Under the pieces are notes generated by a model. That model was given only the letters and a program-made list of their open reading frames with translations, was not told the DNA's origin and searched no databases. From Thermaerobacter subterraneus DSM 13965 (GTDB lineage Bacteria > Bacillota > Sulfobacillia > Thermaerobacterales > Thermaerobacteraceae), in assembly GCF_000183545.2 (NCBI RefSeq), contig NZ_JH976535.1, forward strand, positions 448,840-512,839: 64,000 nt of DNA, read 5' to 3'. The first letter of the stretch is position 1. Every line of letters starts with the position of its first letter. Shown here one piece after another: positions 24,655 through 34,200 of the stretch. A program made the translations under genes and the position numbers.

Positions 24655-24953
24655 GGCCATGGAGTCCCCCACGCGGGGACCGCAGGTTTGTCCCGCCTTT
24701 TGTGCCGCGTCCCAGGCCGGGCCCCGGGTCGCGTTCCAGGCCGCGCAGGGCGGCCGCGGGCAGGCCCGGGTCGCGGCCCCATGTACCGCTCCCGGGATCC
24801 GCCGCGACTGCGCTTGCAGCACGCCCACCAGGCCCGCTGCGCGATTCCGGGCGCGGCCTGGAACGCCCCGTCGCCAATCCGCCGGCGCTGCCGCCGGAGG
24901 AGGCGGGCGCAGGCGAGCCGGGCGTGCGGTCGGCGCGGCAGGCATGGCGGGTC

Positions 24954-25334
24954 GAGTCAGCCGGGTGATCGCGGGCGCAGGGCCGCAAGGCCGCGTCCGA
25001 GGAAAGTCCGGGCTGCACAGGGCACGGTGCTGGGTAACGCCCAGCGGGGGCGACCCCCGGGAAAGTGCCACAGAAACATACCGCCGGTGGAACCGGCCCG
25101 GCGCGCGGCCCGCACCGCGCGCCGCCGGTCACCGGTAAGGGTGAAAAGGTGCGGTAAGAGCGCACCAGCGGCCAGGCGACTGGCCGGCTAGGCAAACCCC
25201 ACCGGCAGCAAGGCCGAGTAGGAGGGCGATGAGGTGGCCCGCCGAGCCCTCGGGTTGGCCGCTTGAGGCCCCGGGTGACCGGGTGCCCTAGATAGATGAT
25301 CACCCTCGACAGAACCCGGCTTACAGGCTGGCTC
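24954..25334 (+). ncRNA. rnpB: RNase P RNA (bacterial type A-like)
   Basis: Catalytic RNA that matures tRNA 5' ends. Hallmarks in order: GAGGAAAGTCCGGGC near the 5' side, ACAGAAA, GGTAAGAGCGCACC, GAGTAGGAGGGCGATGAGG, AGATAGATGATCACC and ACAGAACCCGGCTTA at the 3' side. The ends are set by helix P1: 24954-24962 (GAGTCAGCC) pairs with 25326-25334 (GGCTGGCTC) through one G-U pair. About 381 nucleotides, the usual size. A terminator follows within 30 bases. Confidence 0.95.
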
Positions 25335-25358
25335 GGCCCCAAGGTTTATAGATGTGGA

Positions 25359-25397
25359 GGCCGCACTTGCCGGAGCAAGGGCGGCCTTTTCTTTTTT
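25359..25397 (+). terminator. Terminator of rnpB
   Basis: Stem GGCCGCACTTGC (25359-25370) with GCAAGGGCGGCC (25375-25386), four-base loop and one mismatch, followed by TTTTCTTTTTT. Clear rho-independent form. Confidence 0.92.
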
Positions 25398-25508
25398 GCC
25401 TGCAGGGGCCGTGGGGAGTGCGGGGAACTCTTTGGCAAGAAAGCCTACGGGAAGAAACCGGCAGAGGATGCGAGGAGACTGCGCGAGGAAAAGGGAGGAG
25501 TAGGTCCC

Positions 25509-26474
25509 GTGGCGGAACCGCCATCGACCCCACCGGAGCCCGCTCCGCCGGCCCCGGTTCCGCCGGCGGCGGGCCGGCCCCGCAGCCCGCACCCGCTTCT
25601 GGCCCTGCCCTGCCGCTCCCTCTGGCGAAGCCGTCATCGACCCGAGGACCCGGACCGCTTCCTGGCCGCCTTGCGGGACGAGGCCCGCCGGCTGCGCCGG
25701 CAAGGGGCGGGGGCCGTGGAGTTTCATGCCGACGCCTGCGTGCTGGACGCGCGCTATGCGGCTTCAGGCCCGTGGCGCGAGGCCGGTGCCGTTCTGGCCG
25801 CCGAGGGCCTGGCGGCCACCGTCCACCTGCCGTACGTGTGGCCTGACCTCACCGCCCTGGACCAGCCCGTCTGGGAGGGCAGCATCGCCTCCATCGTCAC
25901 GGCCCTGCGTGCCACATCCCCCCTGGCCCCCCTCCTGGCGGCGGTCCACCCGGCCAACTACGCCACCCAGGCACTGGTGCTGGCTACACCGGCCGACCAG
26001 CGGCCCGGCCTGCTGGACGAACTGGCCAACCGCCTGGTGGCCGCCCTGCGCCGCCTCCAGGCCGAGGTCCCCCCGGCAACGGCAACGGCTCTGGCGCTGG
26101 AGAACCTGGAGGGGATGCCCTGGGCTCTTTTCGACGCGGTGGCCCGCGCCGCCGGGGTCGCGGTCTGCCTGGACGTAGGCCACGCCGTCAGCAACGGTGA
26201 TGATCCGGTGCAACTGGCGCGCACCCTGGGCGGCCGCATCCGCGGCCTGCACCTGCACGATGCCGTGCCGCCAGCGGGCCAGGGGACCGGCGGCGCAGCC
26301 GCCGGCAGGGCCCACCTGCCCCTGGGACAAGGAAGCCTGCGCCTGCCGGAGCTGGCCGCAGCCTTGGCCGAAACGGGGTTTGCAGGGCCGGTGGTGCTGG
26401 AGCTGGAGGCGGGCGACGCCCTGGAGGCGGCGGTCGAAAAGGTCCGGGCGGCGTGGTCCACGGCACACCGGTGA
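25509..26474 (+). CDS. Sugar phosphate isomerase/epimerase-like TIM-barrel protein
   Basis: 321 residues of the xylose-isomerase-like barrel superfamily, as in endonuclease IV and hexulose isomerases. Signs: AGAVEFHADACVLD, LAATVHLPYVWPDL, LLAAVHPANYA, ALALENLEGMPW, AVCLDVGHAVSNGDDPV, RIRGLHLHDAVPP and PVVLELEAGDAL, giving Glu/His/Asp candidates for a metal site. The first 35 residues are Pro-rich. GTG at 25509 follows AAAGGGAGGAG; the frame extends upstream into rnpB but without a gene-like N-terminus. Reaction unknown; it might act on a sugar or on DNA like its nfo relative in this window. Confidence 0.78.
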   Translation: MAEPPSTPPEPAPPAPVPPAAGRPRSPHPLLALPCRSLWRSRHRPEDPDRFLAALRDEARRLRRQGAGAVEFHADACVLDARYAASGPWREAGAVLAAEGLAATVHLPYVWPDLTALDQPVWEGSIASIVTALRATSPLAPLLAAVHPANYATQALVLATPADQRPGLLDELANRLVAALRRLQAEVPPATATALALENLEGMPWALFDAVARAAGVAVCLDVGHAVSNGDDPVQLARTLGGRIRGLHLHDAVPPAGQGTGGAAAGRAHLPLGQGSLRLPELAAALAETGFAGPVVLELEAGDALEAAVEKVRAAWSTAHR

Positions 26475-26508
26475 CGACTCCGGCGGGGCGGCACCGCCCG
26501 GACAACCG

Positions 26509-28155
26509 TCAGTCGGCCGCGCCGTGCCAACGGGTCTGGGGGTGATGGCCGGGCTGGGCGCGACCTGCGGGCCGTCCGGGATGGCCGGACTTGCGGTCCC
26601 GGGCAGCGCGCGCCGGCGCAGGCCGGCCCGCTGTCGGCGCACGCTGCTCAGGCCGCCGGGGCCACAGCGATCCGGCCCGCTGCGGCATGGCGCCCTCGAG
26701 CGCCAGGGTCAGGCGGGGGAAGGGCTGTACAAGTCGCGCCAGGGCCGCCGTGAAGCCAAGCCCCCACAACCAGTACAGGCCCCATGCATCCAGCAGCGGA
26801 TCGCCCGCCAGCGCGGCCAGCAGCCACGCCAGGACGGGGAATGCCAGGCCCACGTGGAAGACCAGCACCACCATGGAGTGCTGCCCCAGGTAGGCCAGGG
26901 TGCGGCAGGCCAGGGGCAGGCGCGCCAGCGCCGTGGCCAGGTGCAGGGCCAGCACGCACGCCGCGATGCCGCCGCTGTAGAACCAGAAGGGATGGCCGTA
27001 CTGGCGGGTGTTGATGGCCACGGCGCCGTTCTCCACCAGGGCCACCAGCCAGAGCCCCAACCCGAGCAAAACCGCCCCCGGTCGCCCGAGCCGGCCAGGC
27101 AGGAGGGACGGGCCCGCAGCCTGGGCCCGGGCCCTGCCTCCGGTGAGGGCCGGCATGGCGGGAGCCACGGTCGTCCAACCGGTTTCCGGCCCTGCGTCGT
27201 GATCTGTTCCGCAGCGGCCCGGCGCAGCCGTCGCATCCCCCGGCAGGAGGCCGCCGGCGCCGCCGGCTGCACCCTCGGCCTCGGCGGCCTCCGCTGCCCG
27301 CGGCCAGGGCCTGGGGCCGGGGCGGCCGGGCCGGGTTCGTCCGGCCTGGCGCGCAAACCAGCCGGCCCAGAAAAAGGGCTGGGCCGCCAAGGCGACGTCC
27401 AGCGACCACGGCAGCGGGGCGTGCCGGCCCAGGGCGATCCCGGCCAGGCCCGCCGCCAGAGCGGCGGCGGCCTGCAGCAGCGGCGGCCGGCGGGCAACAA
27501 GCCGCAGGAGCCCCCAGAACAGCACCTGGCCGCAAAAGGCGGCCGGCAGGTACCAGAGGGGCAGGTTGAAGACGAGCCAGCCGGCGCTGGCGCTGCCGTA
27601 GAGCCAGCCGGCCAGGGGCCACCACCAGGGGACGGCCTGGGCCTCCGGGCTCGCCGCGCGGCGCGCCAGGAGCCAGAAAAGGTAGGTCATGAGGCCGCCC
27701 GCCAGATAGGGCAGGAGCAGGCGGCGGGCCCGCTGGCGCACAAGCTGTCCGGGCCGGGTGCCGTACCGGTCCCAGTTGAAGAGATAGCCCGAAACGAAGA
27801 ACAGCAGCGGCAGGCGCAGGGTGCTCAGCGGCCCGTTGATCCAGGCGGGCAGGGGCGTGTGGCCGAGGACCACCAGGCTGATGCTGAGACCGCGGGCCAC
27901 GTCCAGAGCCGCCACGCGGGCCGGGCACGGTGACAGGGGTTGCCGGCCTGCCCTTGCCACGCCCCGCTGCGGGCGCCGGAGCACGGCCGCGTCACCACTG
28001 CCCGGGTTGCCGCCGGTCAAGTGGGCGCCACCCGGTGCGCCGCCGCCTGGGCGGCCGGCGCCGGGCCTCCCTCCCGCGGCGGCACCGCCGCGGAGCCCCG
28101 CGGCCTCGCCGCCGGAGACGATCCGATTGTCACCGCCGGTTCGCCGGTTCTTCAT
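26509..28155 (-). CDS. Acyltransferase-3 family integral membrane protein
   Basis: About 548 residues. A family of O-acyltransferases that modify surface sugars or lipids. Seen: AALDVARGLSISLVVLGHTPLP with the catalytic-type His, RLPLLFFVSGYLFNWDRYG, RARRLLLPYLAGGLMTYLFW and about ten membrane helices, with LAYLGQHSMVVLVFHVGLAFP near the end. A Pro/Gly/Arg-rich loop of about 80 residues interrupts the middle. The N-terminal 85 residues before AALDVARG are low complexity. ATG at 28155 abuts its purine-rich site, so the true start is uncertain and may lie nearer 27920. Neighbouring genes do not reveal the acceptor. Confidence 0.72.
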   Translation of the reverse strand: MKNRRTGGDNRIVSGGEAAGLRGGAAAGGRPGAGRPGGGAPGGAHLTGGNPGSGDAAVLRRPQRGVARAGRQPLSPCPARVAALDVARGLSISLVVLGHTPLPAWINGPLSTLRLPLLFFVSGYLFNWDRYGTRPGQLVRQRARRLLLPYLAGGLMTYLFWLLARRAASPEAQAVPWWWPLAGWLYGSASAGWLVFNLPLWYLPAAFCGQVLFWGLLRLVARRPPLLQAAAALAAGLAGIALGRHAPLPWSLDVALAAQPFFWAGWFARQAGRTRPGRPGPRPWPRAAEAAEAEGAAGGAGGLLPGDATAAPGRCGTDHDAGPETGWTTVAPAMPALTGGRARAQAAGPSLLPGRLGRPGAVLLGLGLWLVALVENGAVAINTRQYGHPFWFYSGGIAACVLALHLATALARLPLACRTLAYLGQHSMVVLVFHVGLAFPVLAWLLAALAGDPLLDAWGLYWLWGLGFTAALARLVQPFPRLTLALEGAMPQRAGSLWPRRPEQRAPTAGRPAPARAARDRKSGHPGRPAGRAQPGHHPQTRWHGAAD

Positions 28156-28709
28156 CCTTCTCACATGGTTCGAGGGGCCGGGGGGCCGAACAGGGCGTTG
28201 CTGGCGGACGGACCGGCCGTCGCCGCCCGGTGGGCAGGCCGTCGCCGCCGGGGTGGCCCGCCCGGCCACCCCGGGCGGCCCGTCCCGCAAGCCGGTCCGG
28301 CAAGCCGGCCGGGAGAGTGGGTACGCCGCCCACGCCCTCCCTCCGGGGCCGCGCCCGCCCGCGTCCTACCGGGGCCGCCCGCGCCTTACCGGGGCCCTGC
28401 TTGCTGCGGGTGAAGGTCCAACGCCGGCCGGCCTGCTGAGGCGAGCAAGCGGGGCGTGGCACCTATCCCGGTGTCCACGCCCCGCGCTCGGTTCATCCCT
28501 TGCCCCGGCATGGCGAGCGAGACTGCCCCGCCGTGCCGCGCGGGCCGGGTCGTTCCTTTGCGGGCGCCGGAGGCGTCCCCGTCCCTGACGGGCTCCCGGG
28601 TTCCCGGGCCTGGCGGGTTCCCCAGCCGGGCGCCGATCGGGCCTCCCGCGCGCCCGGCCTGCCGCCTGCAGGCCGGAACTGGAACCGCACGGCCAAGGCG
28701 GGGTTGGCG
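28156..28709. other. Intergenic region with a strong palindrome
   Basis: About 550 bases without a credible gene on either strand. The main structure is an inverted repeat at 28442-28490: arms include GCGGGGCGTGG and CCACGCCCCGC, extended outward by CGAGC/GCTCG past a two-base bulge. It lies 3' of the protease gene on the minus strand and lacks a T run; a terminator or mRNA 3'-end element is the likely role. Confidence 0.55.
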
Positions 28710-30926
28710 TCAGCGCTCCCGCCGCTGCACGTCCAACTGATAGTGTACCGTGGTGCCCGCATCGCCGGGAGCCAAGTGGGTCACCAGGATCAGCTGGCGA
28801 TCGGCGTTGCTGCGCCCGAGGGTCGCCTGCAGGGCGTTCAAGTCCTCCTGTCGCGGCTTGTTGTGGAAGCGGAAGTCCCGGACCTGGACCTTGCCGTTCC
28901 GCTCCAGCTGCACCACGGTCACCAGGTACGTGATGGGCTGGCCCGTCGCTTCGCCCAGGCTCTTGAACCCGTCCAGGCTGCTGCCGTCGAAGGGCCCCGC
29001 CACCACCCCGCCGCTGGCCCGGACCACCACGTTGTCGATGAACCAGCCGTCGTTGGCGGGGTCGCCGTCGTTGCCGGCCGCGGCCCAGTCCGTCACGTAG
29101 CGGAAGGCCAGCAGGAGGGACCGGCCGTCGTAGGCCGAGAGGTCGAAGGATTCGTGGCGCCATCCGCCGGACGAGCCGGTGAAGCCCGGCACGTTTTCCT
29201 GGATCCGCGGGTGGGCATGGGGGTCCAGCACGTCCGTGGTGTTCTCGTTGGCCAGGCTGGTCCAGGTCTTTCCGCCATCGGCCGAGACCTGGACGAACCC
29301 GTAGTCCCATGCCGCCTCGATGTCGTAGAAGTGGTCGAATTCCAGCACCGTGCCGCTGGCTCCCCGCAGGTCGAGGGACAGCACGAGCCACTGGTCCAGC
29401 AGGTCGCCGGTGCCGCTCCACAGGGCCAGCCCTTCGCCGCCGGCCGGAGCCGCGACCACCGACCAGGGGATGGGCAGGTAGTCGTCGCCGTTGAACTGCA
29501 CCCGGGTCGCCCGGGCTTGATCGCGGGTCCAGGTGGCCGCCACGTCGGTCGCCCAGCCCGCCACCTGCCCGTCCCCGTAGGTGGCGGCGTCCAGGTTGAT
29601 GCCGCCGCGGCTGCCGAACCGGGTCAGGTCGATGCTGTCGAACGCGTACTCCCGCGGCAGGCGGGACTGGCCGGCCGCCATGAGCGCCACCTGGAAGTCG
29701 CGGTACACATCGGTGAAGCGCTGGGGATGGCCCAGTTCGGCCAGCACGGCGTCCACGCCCTGGGAGCCGTTGGCCGGGTTGGCCACCAGCCGGCGGATCA
29801 CCTCACCGCCGCCGAAGTGGTCGTGCAGGTAGAGCTGGAACAGGTACGCGATCCCGTAGTCGGCCAGGATCTGCCGATCGCCCTGGTCCCCCCAGGCGGT
29901 CAGGGAGTTCTCCGGATTGTCCAGGTACCAGTCCACGTGGCTGTCGGGATGGCCGTATCCCACCAGGAACTCGGCGAAATCGGAGATCCCCTCGTTGATC
30001 CAGCTCTCCTCGTCGCTGTCGTAGTCGTCATGGATCAGGTGCTGGAACTCGTGGGCCAGGGTCCCGTCGTACAGGTGGGCGCGGCCCGTGCCGGGCACCC
30101 GGCGCCAGGGGGCGTCGTTGGGTCCCAGCCGCTGGGCCCAGTCGAAGGCGTCGATGGTGACGATGTTGCGGTCCATGTAGGCCTCGTAGGCCGACGCGTA
30201 GAACCCGGCCACGTAGGAGGGATAGCTCGGGTCATAGTAGTTCTCGTCCTTGACGTTCTCTACCAGGATGATGTCCCGCGCCTTGCCGTCGGCGGCGGTG
30301 TAATAGCCGTCGGGCACGTAGCCCCACACATCTAGAAGGGCCTCGGACCCGTCGTGCTGATCCCAGGGACCGAAGAACGCTTCTTCCTTGGGGCGGATGT
30401 TGCCCTCGAACTCATTGAGCAGGTAGGCCACCTGCTCGTCGGTGATGGCGACCATCTCGTTGCGCGGATCACCTGCGGGGAACGCCAGATTTTCCGCCAC
30501 CCAGACTTCGGCGTGCTCGCTGATGCCCCGAAGCACGAAGGTCGTCGGCACCAGCCTGCCCCGCGCATAGTCCAGGGTGAAGAAAGTCCGCCGCGTTCCT
30601 GGGAGGGGGTCATAAGCCGCGCTGGCATACCGGATGCCCGGCTGGTCGACTGGGTCGGCTCCGATCACCTGGCCCTTGCGCATCACGGGGAATTGCTTGT
30701 GCCGGACGGCGGGTCCGATGTCGATGGGTTCCGGCTCGGTGAAACCGGCAGAACCGGCGGCAGCTGTGCCGCCGGCCGCAGCGGGTGATGCCTTCGGTGC
30801 GCCTGCCGCCAGCGCCTGGCTGCCGGAGCCGGTTCCGGGCCATGCCGCCAGGGCGGTCCCCATGACGGCAGCGGCCAGTGCCGTTGCCAGCAGCCGGCGG
30901 GCACGGCGACGACGGGAACGATGCAT
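28710..30926 (-). CDS. Secreted zinc metalloprotease, immune-inhibitor-A (M6)-like
   Basis: 738 residues. A Sec signal peptide (RRRRARRLLATALAAAVMGTALAAW, ending around QALAAG) sends it out of the cell. The zinc motif HEFQH is at residues 292-296, followed by WINEGISDFAEFLVG whose Glu is the likely third ligand. Downstream are beta-sandwich/MAM-like features seen in M6 peptidases (LDQWLVLSLDLRGASGTVLEFDHFYDIE, YGFVQVSADGGKTW, WFIDNVVV). ATG at 30926 is used; GTG at 30929 is adjacent and GAGGAGGG lies about 14 bases upstream. Single gene with a hairpin behind it. Substrates unknown; nutrient-acquiring protease is likely. Confidence 0.82.
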   Translation of the reverse strand: MHRSRRRRARRLLATALAAAVMGTALAAWPGTGSGSQALAAGAPKASPAAAGGTAAAGSAGFTEPEPIDIGPAVRHKQFPVMRKGQVIGADPVDQPGIRYASAAYDPLPGTRRTFFTLDYARGRLVPTTFVLRGISEHAEVWVAENLAFPAGDPRNEMVAITDEQVAYLLNEFEGNIRPKEEAFFGPWDQHDGSEALLDVWGYVPDGYYTAADGKARDIILVENVKDENYYDPSYPSYVAGFYASAYEAYMDRNIVTIDAFDWAQRLGPNDAPWRRVPGTGRAHLYDGTLAHEFQHLIHDDYDSDEESWINEGISDFAEFLVGYGHPDSHVDWYLDNPENSLTAWGDQGDRQILADYGIAYLFQLYLHDHFGGGEVIRRLVANPANGSQGVDAVLAELGHPQRFTDVYRDFQVALMAAGQSRLPREYAFDSIDLTRFGSRGGINLDAATYGDGQVAGWATDVAATWTRDQARATRVQFNGDDYLPIPWSVVAAPAGGEGLALWSGTGDLLDQWLVLSLDLRGASGTVLEFDHFYDIEAAWDYGFVQVSADGGKTWTSLANENTTDVLDPHAHPRIQENVPGFTGSSGGWRHESFDLSAYDGRSLLLAFRYVTDWAAAGNDGDPANDGWFIDNVVVRASGGVVAGPFDGSSLDGFKSLGEATGQPITYLVTVVQLERNGKVQVRDFRFHNKPRQEDLNALQATLGRSNADRQLILVTHLAPGDAGTTVHYQLDVQRRER

Positions 30927-31204
30927 CACGCCACATCCCTCCTCTGGAACAGCCTGTCTGGGGGAATGGTTTCGCCTTCCAGATGAGAGCTCCTTTCGCG
31001 AGACATGGCACGCATTGTCAATTCGGGTGCACAGCCACGCGGCGGGCGCCGGAACAGGGGGCTTCCCTGCGTCGAGATTCGGCGCTACGCCCCCGCCGCC
31101 AGGATCGGAGCCCAGGATCGAAGCCCGACGGGCTCCCGGGCCATCGCGGTAGCCCGGAAGCCCGTCAGCGGTGCGCTGTGCCGGCGGCCCAGGGGAGCAG
31201 GGCG

Positions 31205-34200
31205 TCAGCGGTTGGGCAGGCTGCCGCCGCGGGCAGCGGGCCTGCGCAAGGGGAGCACCGGCCTGCCAAGGGGGGGCCGGCCGCCCGGGCCGGTGGGGGA
31301 GCCGGGCGTGGGGGATCCGGGCGGGCCCGAGGGCTGTGGGGCAGGCGAGCTGCTGCCTGCCGCCGCTCGCCAGCCCGCCCACGCCGGCATGACCACTCGC
31401 CCCAGGCTGGGACCGGGGGCATCGGAACGGGCCGGAGGTCTCCCCCGGTCCTCGGGCTGCAGGCCCGCCGGTGCAGGCGGGCGTCCCCCGGGCACGGGCG
31501 GTCCTTGCGCGGCTGCCGGAGAGCACCCCGCCGGAGTCCGGGAGGGGCGGCCCGATGACCGTAACACCCGCCGCCGGATCCTCCGGATCGCTCCGCTCCG
31601 GCCCGAGGTAGCCTGGCGGGCGGTCCCCCCGGGGCCGGGCGGTTGATGGGCCGCGTCCGGGTCAGCAGCAGCCGGCGGTGTCATGGGCCGTGGCATGCTC
31701 GTCGGCATGGCAGCGGGAACCTGCTGCGGTCCACCCGCCCCATGGTCCGGAGCCGGGAGGGTTCCGTCCGGTGCTGCGGCACCGGCTCTCGCCCCCGCAG
31801 CCACCGGTCCACCGCAGGCGCCGGGTGCGGCAGGCGCAGGGGGCGCCGCCGGGGAGGGCCTGGCCCCTGGGGACGCCGGCGCCCCAATGCCGGGCGGTGG
31901 GTTGTGCCCGGACGGGATCTGGAGCTGGCTAGGGGGGCGGCCGGAGGCATGCTGGGGTACCGGCAGGGAGTCTTCCTCCCCCCTGGTGGTCGTGGACGGT
32001 GGCTGCCCACCCCCACCAAGACCTTTCTCGAGGCGTTCCTGCGGCGGGTGGGCAGGGAGCGGGGCCTCGGCCGGCGAGCCGGCCGGGCCGGGGGCAGCGT
32101 GGGCGACCTCCCCCGGGGTGGTGGCCGGGCCGGGGAAGGCGCGAGAGCCATCTCCCGGTACGGCCGCCGGGCTCGCCGAACCCTGGGTGGCCTTCCCCAG
32201 CGTCGCCGCCTGGCTAGAGACACCCTGGATGACCTGCCCCACCGTAGCGGCATGGCTGGAGGCACCCTGGGGGATCTCCCCCAGCACGCCGGCCTGGCCG
32301 GGGGCACCTTGGGGGACCTCCCCCGGTGCCGCCGCCGGCCGGGTCGAACCCTGCCCGGCTTCCCCCCTTCCTTCCGCGGACAGGCCGCCGGGCACGGTGC
32401 CGGGTGGGGTGCCGGGACGCGCAGCGGCGCCAGCAGGGCCGGGTGCCGGCAGCGGCGGGCGGGGCTGCCAGGGCGGCAAGAGGGGCCGGGCGACCGCCGG
32501 GAGGAAGACCTGCGCGACTTCCAGGCCCGCCGCCTGGCGTGCCGGTGGGGCGTCCAGGGCATGACCAGCATCCGCTGCGGGACCTGCGGGATTGGCCTCG
32601 GTGCCAGGGTCCGGGGCGGCTCCCGGCGCCGAAGCGCCTGCCATGCCTCCGGGCCCCGGGGCCTCGGCCAGGCCGGAGCCGGGCAAGGACCGGGCCCGTG
32701 CCGCGACCGGGACCGGGAGCCGGGCGGTGTCCAGACACCACCGGCTGGCCGCCGCCGTCGCTGAGCCCAGGACGAACCCGGCCAGGCCGGCCAGGGCGGC
32801 CAGAAAGGCGTACCCGGCGGGACCGGGGGGAAGGAAGCTGGGCCACCCCGGGCCGCCCGCCGTTCCTGGGGCCAAGATGCCGGTGGCGGCCGTCCCCACA
32901 GGCCCTGAGACAGGCCCCGAGATGGCCGGCCCGCCGGCGGGAGGGTTGTTGCCGAGACCGGGGCCCGCCTCCCAGGCGCCCGTGATCCAGAGCAGCCCGG
33001 TGTGCGCGAGACCAAAGAGGACGGCAGCGACCATGCCCAGGGCCACGGAGCGGGCCACCCGCCAGCGTGGGGACGGGTATCCGTCGCCGGTGCCCGGGGG
33101 AGCGGGCAGGGGTGACAAGGATCCCCGTTCGCCGGCGGGTGCGGGGGAGCGGCGTGGTGGGGCGGCGGGCGGGCTGCCGTGACCGGCTCCGGCATGGCGG
33201 GCAACAGGCCGCCGGAGGGGCTTCCGGGGCCGGCGTCCCTCCGCCGCCGGCCCGGGGTCGCCGGCCCCTGAGGTCTCCGTTCCGCGGCCGGCTCGCATGC
33301 GGGCAGGGCGCCTGCCGCCGCGGGCCGGCAAGAGCCAGAGCAGGCCCGAGAGGATGACCGGCTGGGCCGGGGCGGGCACCTCGGCCCTGCCGGCCAGGGC
33401 CAGCATGATCCCGGTCCGCAGCATCGTATAGGAAGCCGCCGCCGCGGGGGCGTCTTCCGGCCGCCGGGCCGACCCGGCGGCGTGGGCCAGCACCCAGGCT
33501 GCCAGGGTCACGGAAGCGGCGGCGTAAAGCCCAGAGGGCAGCCGGCGGGCAGGATGGTCCGCCGGCAGGGCGGCAAACTCCCAAGGTGCGAGGGCGGCGA
33601 GAGCCAGGGCCAGGGCACCACCGTGCAGGATCCAGCGGAGCACCAGGGGCCGGGCGTCATCCTTCAGAACCTCCGTCCCGGCATCCTTCCCGGCCGGGGT
33701 GGGGCGCTGGCGTCCGGCCAGATCGCCGGCGGCCAGGGCGGCCAGCACGGCCGCGGCCAGGACGGCCAGGTCCCGGGCCGGCCACAGGGCCTGCCCCAGG
33801 GCCGGCAGGGCCACGTCCGCGCCCCAGCCCGCCCAGCCGGCTGCGGCTGCCAAATAGCCGCCCAGGGCCACCAGGTGCGGCAACCCGCCCAACCCGCGGC
33901 GGGCGGCCGCCCGCAGCCACCGGAGCCGTCCCTGCGCTTCGGGTTGGGCCACGGTGTGGTGCCGTCCCCGGACCTGGGCCGGCGGCCGGGGGCGGGGCCG
34001 GGCCGGCTCCTGCTCTGGAGGCCGGGTGAGGGGAACGACATGGCGCAGGGTCTGGGGCGAAACCGGGTAGGGAACCTGCGAGCAGGGGTTGACCCCTGCC
34101 GCCGGGGGGCTTTGGCGGGGGTCGCCGTTGTCCTTGAGGGCGTCGTCGCCCCGCGCCCCGGCGTTCCTGCGCAGGGCCCCGACGTTGCCGCCCGGTGCCC

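Noticed and set aside
24640-24720. Hairpin-like AGTCCCC/GGGGACC downstream of the rnpB promoter as a terminator
   Set aside because: It lacks a T run and lies within the presumed rnpB leader; too weak to call.
32072-32323. Regular repeats that could suggest a CRISPR array
   Set aside because: The 42-base units are contiguous, diverged, in frame and lack spacers; no cas genes are near.
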